Source: Chloroflexota bacterium
Lineage (GTDB): Bacteria > Chloroflexota > Limnocylindria > P2-11E
Length of the DNA stretch: 32,981 bases
Assembly (NCBI GenBank): GCA_005889075.1
Contig: VBDQ01000046.1
Span: 1 to 32,981 of the forward strand
Reading direction: 5' to 3'
Below the pieces are notes generated by a model, which was not told the DNA's origin, ran no database searches, and was given only the letters and a program-made list of their open reading frames with translations. Position numbers and translations under genes: made by a program. This document shows, in pieces, positions 15,088 through 23,542 of the stretch; the first letter of the stretch is position 1; each line of letters begins with the position of its first letter.

Positions 15088-17754
15088 ATAGACAGCGCGA
15101 CGATCCGCGAGCGGTTCATCACCTTTTTCGAGGAGAAGGGCCATCACTTGCTGCCCTCCGCCCCGCTTGTCCTGAAGGACGATCCCTCGGTCTTTTTCAC
15201 GAGCGCCGGCATGCAGCCGCTCGTTCCCTACTTCCTCGGGAAGAAGCAGCCGCCGTCCAAACGGATCGTCACCATCCAGAAGGTCTTCCGTACGTCGGAT
15301 ATCGACGAGGTCGGCAACGACAGCTGGCATCAGACCTTCTGGGAGATGCTCGGCAACTTCGGCATCGGCGATTACTGGAAGAAAGATGCGATCAGCTGGG
15401 GCTGGGAGCTCCTCACCGACCGGTTCGGCTTCGATCCGGCGAAGCTCGTCGCGACGGTCTACAAGACGGACGACGAGGCGTTCGACATCTGGACGAAGGA
15501 GCTGCGGCTCCTTCCTGCGGAGAAGGTCTACCGCTTGGGAGACCTCGAGAAGGGCGACGAGACGAACTTCTGGTCGCCTGGACCGACCGGGCTGTGCGGA
15601 CCCTGCAGCGAGGTGTTCGTCGATCGCGGTCCGCAGCCCGGTGTGCGCGAGCACGACTGCTCGCCTGCGGAGAACTGCGGACGATGGATCGAGATCTGGA
15701 ATTTCGTCTTCCAGCAGTACGACCGCCAGCCCGACGGCACCCTGACCCCGCTCCCAAAGAAGAACATCGACACCGGCGTCGGCCTCGAGCGGCTCGCTCT
15801 GGTTCTTCAGGGTGTGATCCCCGACAGCTTCAAGACCGATCTGTTCTTGCCGTACATCAAGAAGGTTGAGGCGCTCTCTGGCAAGCGCTACGGAGCTGAT
15901 AAGGCGACCGACCGCTCCATGCGGATCGTCGTCGAGCACGGGCGTTCGGCGACGTTCCTCATCGCCGACGGGATCCAGCCCTCGAACGAGTGGCGTGGCT
16001 ACGTCCTGCGGCGCCTCATCCGGCGCGCCTCCATGCACGCGCGGCGTCTCGGCCTGCGGACCGGCATCCTGGCCGCGCTCGGCACCGAGGTCGTCAAGCA
16101 CATGCAACAGCACTACCCCGAGCTCACGCGGGCGCGCGACCGTATCCCCCAGATCCTCGGCGACGAGGAGGCGAAGTTCGAGCGAACGCTCGAGAACGGG
16201 CTCGAGCAGCTCACCGCGGCCATCGAAAGCGCGAAGGGCGCTGGCTACGCGCGGATCGATGGGGACACCGCGTTCCGGCTCTTCGACACGTTCGGGTTCC
16301 CACTCGAGATGACCCGAGAGATCGCCGCCGCGTCGGGTCTGACCGTCGACGAGGCTGGGTACCGCCGGCTCCTGGAGGCCCAGCGCAGCCGTTCCCGGGC
16401 GAGCGCGAAGTTCAGCCAGGACGTGATGCGCTTCGGCCAGCTCTACTCATCGCTGAAAGAGCGCGAAGGGCTCCACACCGAGTTCAGCGGCTATGACGAG
16501 CTGGTCTCCGAGGCGCGGATCATCTCGCTCATCGTGGGCGGCGAGCGGGTCGAACAGGCGAAGGAGGGCGACGACGTCGAGATCGTGCTCGATCGCACAC
16601 CCTTCTATCCCGAGGGTGGCGGCCAGGTCGGCGACCGCGGCGACGTCACAACGGATCAGGGCCGGGCGATGGTCGCGGACACGCAGACCGCGGCGCCGGG
16701 CGTGATCGTGATGAGCGCGAAGGTCGTCGACGGCGTGCTGCGCAGCGGCGCGCGCGCGACGGCGAGCGTCGATCCCGAGCTACGCCGCGATACGATGCGC
16801 AACCACACCGCGACGCACCTGCTGCATGCGACGCTGCGGCGGATGTTCGGCGAGGACGTTCATCAGGCGGGGTCGCTCGTCCACGCGCCGAATCTGCGCT
16901 TCGACTTCACCTTCAATCGAGGCCTGACGGCAGAGGAGATCCAGAAGGTCGAGGACGAGGTCAACACCGCGATCCTCGAGAACGCCGACGTCCACGCGCG
17001 CGTCATGCCGCTCGACGAGGCGCTCGCGTCCGGCGCGGTGGCGCTCTTCGGCGAGAAGTACGAGGACGTCGTCCGCGTCGTGGAGGCGGGTCCGTCGCGC
17101 GAGCTCTGCGGCGGGACGCACTGCCACTGCACCGGTGACATCGGGATCTTCCTCATCACCAAAGAGGAATCAATCGGGGCGGGCGTGCGGCGGATCGAAG
17201 CCGTCACCGGGGTCGGTGCGCTCCGCGAGATCCACGAGATCCGCGACCGCGTCGCACGCGCGGCGGCGGCGCTGCGTGTCGCGCCCTCGCGCCTGCCCGA
17301 AGCGGTCGCACAGCTCCAGGCGTCGCGCGAACGGCTCGAGAAGGAGATCGGGTCGCTCCAGCGGAGCGGCGTGGAGTCGATCGCGACGTCGCTGCTCGCG
17401 AAGGCCGAGCTGCTCGGACCGGCCAAGGTCGTCGCGGCCAACGTCGGTGACGCCGACCTCGGCCAGCTGAAAAAGCTCGCGGACCGTCTGCGTGAAGGGA
17501 TCGGCAGCGGCGTGGTGATCCTGGGCGGCGCCAAGGACGGCCAGGCGGCGATCTTCGTCGCGGTGACGAAGGACCTCGCGCCGCGGGTCGACGCGGACGC
17601 GGTGATCAAGCTGGTAGGGCCGATCATCGATGGCAAAGGCGGCGGTCGGCAGGAGAGCGCTTCGGCGGGCGGTAAGGCGCCTGCGCGTCTGGCGGAAGCG
17701 GTCGAGGCGGCGCGGACGGCGGTCCACGAGCGTTTGAACGGCAGACGTGGCTAG
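15088..17754 (+). CDS. alaS: Alanyl-tRNA synthetase (apparent non-canonical ATA start; GTG 15049 is the in-frame alternative)
   Basis: SATIRERFITFFEEKGHHLLPSAPLV, GMQPLVPYFLG, HQTFWEMLGNFGIGDYWK, WNFVFQQYDR, zinc-site HTATHLLH and CGGTHCHCTGDIG. GGAGGAGG lies 6-9 nt upstream of ATA 15088. Confidence 0.93.
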   Translation: MDSATIRERFITFFEEKGHHLLPSAPLVLKDDPSVFFTSAGMQPLVPYFLGKKQPPSKRIVTIQKVFRTSDIDEVGNDSWHQTFWEMLGNFGIGDYWKKDAISWGWELLTDRFGFDPAKLVATVYKTDDEAFDIWTKELRLLPAEKVYRLGDLEKGDETNFWSPGPTGLCGPCSEVFVDRGPQPGVREHDCSPAENCGRWIEIWNFVFQQYDRQPDGTLTPLPKKNIDTGVGLERLALVLQGVIPDSFKTDLFLPYIKKVEALSGKRYGADKATDRSMRIVVEHGRSATFLIADGIQPSNEWRGYVLRRLIRRASMHARRLGLRTGILAALGTEVVKHMQQHYPELTRARDRIPQILGDEEAKFERTLENGLEQLTAAIESAKGAGYARIDGDTAFRLFDTFGFPLEMTREIAAASGLTVDEAGYRRLLEAQRSRSRASAKFSQDVMRFGQLYSSLKEREGLHTEFSGYDELVSEARIISLIVGGERVEQAKEGDDVEIVLDRTPFYPEGGGQVGDRGDVTTDQGRAMVADTQTAAPGVIVMSAKVVDGVLRSGARATASVDPELRRDTMRNHTATHLLHATLRRMFGEDVHQAGSLVHAPNLRFDFTFNRGLTAEEIQKVEDEVNTAILENADVHARVMPLDEALASGAVALFGEKYEDVVRVVEAGPSRELCGGTHCHCTGDIGIFLITKEESIGAGVRRIEAVTGVGALREIHEIRDRVARAAAALRVAPSRLPEAVAQLQASRERLEKEIGSLQRSGVESIATSLLAKAELLGPAKVVAANVGDADLGQLKKLADRLREGIGSGVVILGGAKDGQAAIFVAVTKDLAPRVDADAVIKLVGPIIDGKGGGRQESASAGGKAPARLAEAVEAARTAVHERLNGRRG

Positions 17755-18811
17755 AGACCGGTCGCGCGAGGCTCCCGGCGGACCGCGCGTGAGCGGCATC
17801 GAGCTCGCGGCCGGATCCGCGCGTGCGGTCGTGGCCCGGATCGAAGCCGGCCACCTGCGCGTGCTGGCTCGAGGTGAGGCCGGGCTCGCGCCGGACGCGA
17901 TCGTCGGCGGGCTGGTCGTCGATCGGCCCGGGGTGAGCGCGTCGTTGGCGGCCGCTCTTGGCGTCGCCGAGCGCGGCGTCCCCACCGAGCGAACGGTCGT
18001 CGCGATCGACGGCGACGACGTCCGCACGTATCACCTGACCACGCCGTTCGAGCGTGAGGAGTCGACGACGCCGATCGTCCGTGCCGAGGTCGACCAAGCG
18101 CTCCGCGAGGCCCGCAACGAAGCCGCGCGTCGAGCCCAAGCGGAGGTCGAAGACGATCCAGCGCTCCGTGGCGTCGCTACCGCGCGGCTTTCCGACGACG
18201 TCGCGGGAGTGGTGCTTGACGGCCGACCGCTGGAGTCGCTCGTCGGGTATCACGGCAGATCTCTCGAGGTGCACACCGACGTCTCCGTGGCGCCGCTCGT
18301 GCTCTCGGGTGCGGCTCTCGCCACGGTCGCCTCACCACGCCGCCGCGCGACCGCGGTACCCGGCATCTACGCCATCGCGCGTCTCGTGGCTGAATCGGGG
18401 ATCGCGGATGCCGGGATCGTGCGACTGGGCGCGGACACGACCGCGCTCGCGCTCGTGCGCGAGCGGCGCGTCGTCGGCACGCGCGTGTTCGGGCTCGGCC
18501 GCGACGCGTTCGCGCTGCGCGAACAGACCCGCGACGCTGACGCTCGGATATGGGCCGAATGCGTGGCCCTTCCGCTTGCGCCGCGTGACGGACCACTGCC
18601 CGAACGATGGCTGTTCCTGGGCGTGCCAGAGACCCTGACCGCCCTTCCGAACGCACTCGCCGTGATCCTCGAAGAAGCGCGAGGCGGCGCGGCGCGGATC
18701 GGTCCGCTGTCGCCGGCGATCCTCAGCCGCGTCTTCTCGGATGTCGCGGTGCACGGAGACGACCTCGTCGCGGTCGGGGCGGCGGCGATCGCCGCGGAGC
18801 TCTACGGGTGA
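17747..18811 (+). CDS. FtsA-like (SHS2/actin-fold) protein
   Basis: N-terminal SGIELAAGSARAVVARIEAGHLRVLARGEA..GGLVVDRPGVSASLAAAL resembles FtsA VGIDIGTSKVxAVV...G.v.D; VVLDGRPLESLVGYHGRSLEVHTDVSVAP resembles the FtsA SHS2 region; GIVRLGADTTALALVRERRVVGTRVFGLGRDAF aligns with the FtsA phosphate-2 region. Confidence 0.65.
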   Translation: MARDRSREAPGGPRVSGIELAAGSARAVVARIEAGHLRVLARGEAGLAPDAIVGGLVVDRPGVSASLAAALGVAERGVPTERTVVAIDGDDVRTYHLTTPFEREESTTPIVRAEVDQALREARNEAARRAQAEVEDDPALRGVATARLSDDVAGVVLDGRPLESLVGYHGRSLEVHTDVSVAPLVLSGAALATVASPRRRATAVPGIYAIARLVAESGIADAGIVRLGADTTALALVRERRVVGTRVFGLGRDAFALREQTRDADARIWAECVALPLAPRDGPLPERWLFLGVPETLTALPNALAVILEEARGGAARIGPLSPAILSRVFSDVAVHGDDLVAVGAAAIAAELYG

Positions 18812-20155
18812 CGGTCATGGCCACGACGAACCGACGCGCGGTCATCGATCTCGGTGCCGACGCGACCATCCTCGACGCGGCCGCGCGACTCGACGCGACG
18901 AACAGCGGACAGGATGTCGCGCTGGTCGTACCGACCGGCGCCCCCATCGCGCGCAATGCCGTCTTCCTCGACGTCCTCCGCCGCCGCGCAGCCGACCGGC
19001 GGCTCGCGCTCGTTTCCTCCGATGCCCGCGCGCGTTCGCTCGCCGCGTCGGTGCACGTCCCGGCCTTCGCGAGCCTGGCGGCCCTCGAGCGTCACGAGCT
19101 GGACGCGACCGAGCATCTGGGCGACGCGCGGCGTGCCGCACTCGCGACCATCGCCGCCGTCGGCGCCCACAGGACGGGCTCGGCGCGCCGGGGCGCGGCG
19201 GTGGTTGCGAGCCTCATCGTCGCCGCCGCGGTCCTCGCCGCGGTCGTCGCTCCGTCGGCGACGGTCATCGTCGCGCCCGCGGCGACGACGATCGGTCCAT
19301 ACGAATACGACCTGACGGCAGGACCCCGCGGTGACATCAACGACGCGCTGACCCAGGGGCCGTCGACCCTTTCGAAGACATTCGCGTCACCCGCGACGGG
19401 CTCCAAGATCGTGGACGTAAAGGCGACGGGCGTCGAGAAGTTCACGAATCTCACCACGAACGACATCCGGATCGCGAAGGGCACGGTCGTATCGACGCCT
19501 GACGGCATCCGCTTCCAGACGACCGAGGACAACGGGTGGCGACTCCAAGACCGTCGCTGTCGTGATGCAGGGCGACTACGACAAGGCGGTGGGCGCGGCC
19601 GACGATGCGCTGCGGACCGAGGCGAACGCGACGCTGCTCAAGCGCTGGCAGCAGGACGCGCCGAAGGGGCGGACGGTATATGGAACATACATCCAACGCA
19701 CCAGCATCACCCCGGCCTCCGACGTCGTCGGAAAGACGCTCGATTTCGGAACGACATTCGATCTGACCGCGACCGGCACCGCGGTCGGGTACAGCGTGCC
19801 GTCGACCGAGCCGCGGCAGACGGCGCTCAAGAACCTCGCCGGTAACGCGTCGCCCGGAAACCAGATCTCCACCGGTGACGCGGCAAAGCTCGAGGCCGTC
19901 ACGGGTCCGACCGTCGACGCGAACGGCGTCCACTGGCGCGTCCGCGTCTCTTCCATCCAGTACGCGCGGACGGCGCTCCTGACCTCCGCGATCGCGGGCC
20001 GGAGCTTCGACGACGCGAAGCGGATCGCCGAGGAGCGCGGCTTCAAGGTCGTCCAGATCGTCGCCACTCCCGGGTGGCTGCCGCGGATGCCGCTCCTCGA
20101 TTCGCGGATCGCGATCACGATCGGGGAGCCGACGATAACCGCAAGTGGTTCCTGA
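18808..20155 (+). CDS. Single-TM protein with extracytoplasmic baseplate-J-like domain; reading frame interrupted near 19534-19536
   Basis: Frame 1: cytosolic domain, TM RRGAAVVASLIVAAAVLAAVV, SATVIVAPAATTIGPYEYDL...GIRFQTTEDN. It continues in another frame as GGDSKTVAVVMQGDYDKAVGAADDALRTEANATLLKRWQQDAPKGRTVYGTYIQRTSI... Removing one G of GGG 19534-19536 joins them. Confidence 0.7.
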
Positions 20156-20158
20156 TCG

Positions 20159-20539
20159 TTGCGCTATCTCGCTCTCGACGTCGGTGATCGCCGCATCGGC
20201 CTCGCGGTCGGCGACGAAGCGCACGGGCTGGTGCGACCCCTGCGGACGCTCGTGCGTCGCAGCGTCGCCAAGGATCTGGACGCCCTCGGCGCGATCGCGC
20301 GAGAGGAGGACGTGGGAGCACTGGTGATCGGCCTTCCGTTGACTCTCGGAGGCGACGAGGCGTTCCAGGCGCGCCGGGTTCGGCGGTTCGCCGAGTCGGC
20401 GAGCAGCCTCGGCCTTCCAGTCGAGCTCTATGACGAGCGTCATACCTCGACCGAAGCGGCCCTCCGGGGCGCGACCGATCTCGACAGTGGAGCGGCGACC
20501 GTCCTTCTCGAAGACTTCCTGGCGCAGCGCGCTCGCTGA
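20159..20539 (+). CDS. ruvX: Putative pre-16S rRNA nuclease RuvX/YqgF
   Basis: MRYLALDVGDRRIGLAVGDE, VIGLPLTLGGDEAFQARRVRRFAE, YDERHTSTEAAL, DSGAATVLLEDFL. TTG start. Confidence 0.93.
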   Translation: MRYLALDVGDRRIGLAVGDEAHGLVRPLRTLVRRSVAKDLDALGAIAREEDVGALVIGLPLTLGGDEAFQARRVRRFAESASSLGLPVELYDERHTSTEAALRGATDLDSGAATVLLEDFLAQRAR

Positions 20540-21597
20540 TGCCGCCGCGGGCACCCGCGCACCGTCCACCCCGAGCGCGCTCCACGACAGGTCCGCTCGT
20601 ATTCATCCTGGTGGTGATCCTGGCGATCGTCGCGGTCGTCGCGCTCGGGCGTCCCATCGCGGAGGACGCGCTCGTCGCGCAGGTCGAGCAGCACGACACC
20701 CTCCTCAAGCAATCGGTCGTCCGCGACATCGTCGCGGCGCGCGTCGGTGCGGAAGCCGATCTCGCGAAGGATGCGAATGCGGAGCCCCGCTCGTTCGTCA
20801 TCTCCCGCGGAGAAGCGATCGGAAGCATCGCGCGGCGCCTGGTGTCAGAGGGGTTCATCCGCTCTGCCCTCGCCTTCACCTACGTGCTCTATGACACGGG
20901 GCGAGAGGACTCGCTGCAGTCCGGTGCGTACACGATCTCCGCCGGCCTCACTCCCCGCGAGCTCTCGCAAGTCTTCGAAAAGGCGCCGGGCGAGCAGACG
21001 GTGCTCCGGATCATCGACGGCTGGCGGCTCTCCCAAGTTGCGACAGCGGTCAATAAGGCGTTCCCCAAGATCAGCGAGGACGACTTTCTGAAGACGGCGG
21101 TCGTCGGGGACCGGCGCAATACCGTCCTCTCCGGTCTCGGGCCGGATCAGTCACTCGAGGGCTTTCTCTTCCCGGACACCTATTTCTTCAAGCCCACCGC
21201 CACGCCCGGCACCATTGTCGACACGCTCCTCGACCAATTCGAGCAGCGCGCCGGCCAGACCCTCCGGCAGGCCGCCGTCGAAAACAAGACGACGATCTAC
21301 GACATCGTCAAGCTCGCCTCGATCGTGGAGCGGGAAGCGCGCGACCGGGTCGGCCAGTGGCGTGAGCTCACGCTGGCCGATCTCGAGATGGACTCGCCGT
21401 ACAACACCTACAAGGTCGCGGGCCTTCCGCCGACGCCGATCTGCAACGCCGGCCAGGCGGCGCTCGCCGCCGCGGCGAAGCCTGCGGATGTCCCGTACCT
21501 GTTCTTCGTCGCGAAGAACGACGGCACGGGCGATCACGCGTTCGCGAAGACGATCGAGGAGCAAGAAGCGAACCGGGCCAAGTACGGAAACAAGTGA
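20539..21597 (+). CDS. mltG: Endolytic transglycosylase MltG (YceG family), with an apparent internal deletion
   Basis: N-terminal TM; LEGFLFPDTYFF; KLASIVEREA; LTLADLEMDSPYNTYKVAGLPPTPICNAGQAALAAAAKP..YLFFVAKNDGTGDHAFAKTIEEQEANR. The usual VFxNRL...LQxDPTxxY segment is absent. Confidence 0.9.
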   Translation: MPPRAPAHRPPRARSTTGPLVFILVVILAIVAVVALGRPIAEDALVAQVEQHDTLLKQSVVRDIVAARVGAEADLAKDANAEPRSFVISRGEAIGSIARRLVSEGFIRSALAFTYVLYDTGREDSLQSGAYTISAGLTPRELSQVFEKAPGEQTVLRIIDGWRLSQVATAVNKAFPKISEDDFLKTAVVGDRRNTVLSGLGPDQSLEGFLFPDTYFFKPTATPGTIVDTLLDQFEQRAGQTLRQAAVENKTTIYDIVKLASIVEREARDRVGQWRELTLADLEMDSPYNTYKVAGLPPTPICNAGQAALAAAAKPADVPYLFFVAKNDGTGDHAFAKTIEEQEANRAKYGNK

Positions 21598-22397
21598 GCG
21601 CGGTCTGGCTTATCGGCGACCCCGTCGCGCACTCGCTCTCGCCCGCGATGCACAACGCGGCCTTTGCAACGCTCGGGCTTCCGCACCGCTACGAGGTGCG
21701 CGAGGTCAAGGCCGCGGAGCTCGCGGACGCGCTCGGGAGCATCCGGCACGAGGACGTGCTCGGCGCGAACGTCACGATCCCGCACAAGGAAGCCGCGCTC
21801 CGGCTCGTCGACGACGTGAGCGACGAGGCGCGCCGCATCGGAGCGATCAACACGATCGTGCGCCGCGGTAGGCGACTGGCGGCGGACAACACCGATGGCT
21901 ACGGCTTCGGACGCGCGCTGGAGGAAGCGTCGATCAAGGCGCGTCGCGCCCTCGTGCTCGGCGCGGGCGGGGCGGCGCGGGCGTGCGTCGTCGAGCTTCT
22001 GCGCGCGGGCGTCGACGTCTCAGTGGCGAATCGTACGCGCGCTCGTGCCGAAAGCCTCGCGCGATCGATACGCGTCGATCACGCGCGGGCGCGGGCCGTC
22101 ACGTGGCCGACGCAGGACGACCTCGATGCGACGGACCTGGTAGTGAACGCCACCCCGCTCGGGATGCACAACGAGGATCCGATCAAAGGACGACGCCTCC
22201 CGCGCGCGATCGTGGACCTCATCCCTCTGGCGACCGAGACCCCGCTCGTCAAGCGTGCGAAAGCCGCCGAGAATGTCACGGTCGTGGACGGTCTGAGCAT
22301 GCTGCTGCACCAAGCAGCGCGTTCCTTCGAGCTCTGGACGGGCGTGCCCGCGCCGCTCGAGGCCATGCGATCCGCCCTTCCGCGACCGATTCCGTGA
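21594..22397 (+). CDS. aroE: Shikimate dehydrogenase
   Basis: LIGDPVAHSLSPAMHNAAF, GANVTIPHKEAA, AINTIVRRG, ADNTDGYGF, VLGAGGAARA, VVNATPLGM. GTGA overlap with mltG. Confidence 0.94.
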   Translation: MSAVWLIGDPVAHSLSPAMHNAAFATLGLPHRYEVREVKAAELADALGSIRHEDVLGANVTIPHKEAALRLVDDVSDEARRIGAINTIVRRGRRLAADNTDGYGFGRALEEASIKARRALVLGAGGAARACVVELLRAGVDVSVANRTRARAESLARSIRVDHARARAVTWPTQDDLDATDLVVNATPLGMHNEDPIKGRRLPRAIVDLIPLATETPLVKRAKAAENVTVVDGLSMLLHQAARSFELWTGVPAPLEAMRSALPRPIP

Positions 22398-23542
22398 GGC
22401 TCCTCACCGCCGGCGAGTCGCACGGCCCGGCCGTGCTCGCGGTGCTCGACGGCGTGCCGGCCGGGCTCGCGATCGCCCCTGCGGACATCGACGTGGATCT
22501 GCGCCGCCGCCAGCTCGGCTACGGGCGTGGGGCCCGACAGCGCATCGAGCGCGACGCCGTGCGCATCACCGGAGGCGTCCGTCAGGGCCGCACCACCGGG
22601 GCGCCGATCGCTCTTGAGATCGCGAACCGCGACGCCGTGAACTGGGAGCGCGTCATGAGCGTGGAACCGATCGCGGAGCCGCCCGATCCGGTGACGCGTC
22701 TGCGCCCCGGACACGCTGATCTCGCCGGCGCGCTCAAGTTCGGCCATGACGATGTTCGCGACGTGATCGAGCGTGCCAGCGCGCGCGAGACGGCCGCGCG
22801 CGTCGCGGCCGGCGGAGTCGCGAAAGCGCTGCTCCGGGCGGTCGGCACCGTGGTCGAGAGCGAGACGAAGGCCATCGGCGACGTTGCGGGGGCGGTGGGC
22901 TTCGACCGCGAGGCCGTGGAGGCCAGCGAGGTCCGATCGGGAGACAGCGAGCGCAGTGCCGCGATGGTGGCCGCGATCGCAGCGGCGCGCGAGGCGGGGG
23001 ACACGCTCGGCGGGATCGTCGCGCTGCGCGCGATCGCCGTCGTCCCTGGACTGGGATCGTTCGCGGAGTGGGACCGGCGCCTCGACGGCCGCATCGCGCA
23101 AGCGCTCATGTCCATCCAGAGCGCAAAAGGCGTGCAGTTCGCCGACGCGTTCGCGGCGGCGCGCGAGCGCGGCAGCGCCGTGCACGATCCGATCGTCGTG
23201 CGCGATGGCGCATTCACGCGATCGCGGAACCGCGCAGGCGGCCTCGAGGGCGGCGTGACGAACGGCCAGGACATCGTCGTCGAGGTCGCGTTCAAGCCGA
23301 TCTCGACGCTCATGAAGCCGCTCGCGTCCGCGGACCTGCGGACGGGCGAGCCTGCCCCCGCGCACGTCGAACGGAGCGATGTCTGCATCGTTCCGGCGGC
23401 CGGCGTCGTCGCCGAGGCGATGCTCGCGCTCGTCCTCGCCGACGCGCTCTGCGAGAAGTTCGGCAACGACAATGTCGACGACCTCTGCGCCGCCGTCGAG
23501 CGTTATCGCCGCCGGCTTCACCCGATCGACCAGCGGCGCTGA
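22394..23542 (+). CDS. aroC: Chorismate synthase
   Basis: MRLLTAGESHGPAVLAVLDGVPAGL, DLRRRQLGYGRGARQRIERDAVRITGGVRQGRTTGAPIAL, RPGHADLAGALKFGHDDVRDVIERASARETAARVA. GTG 22394 overlaps the aroE stop. Confidence 0.95.
   Translation: MRLLTAGESHGPAVLAVLDGVPAGLAIAPADIDVDLRRRQLGYGRGARQRIERDAVRITGGVRQGRTTGAPIALEIANRDAVNWERVMSVEPIAEPPDPVTRLRPGHADLAGALKFGHDDVRDVIERASARETAARVAAGGVAKALLRAVGTVVESETKAIGDVAGAVGFDREAVEASEVRSGDSERSAAMVAAIAAAREAGDTLGGIVALRAIAVVPGLGSFAEWDRRLDGRIAQALMSIQSAKGVQFADAFAAARERGSAVHDPIVVRDGAFTRSRNRAGGLEGGVTNGQDIVVEVAFKPISTLMKPLASADLRTGEPAPAHVERSDVCIVPAAGVVAEAMLALVLADALCEKFGNDNVDDLCAAVERYRRRLHPIDQRR

Noticed and set aside
22079-23521. 480-aa antisense ORF opposite aroE/aroC
   Set aside because: Low-complexity antisense translation; aroE and aroC are unambiguous on the + strand.
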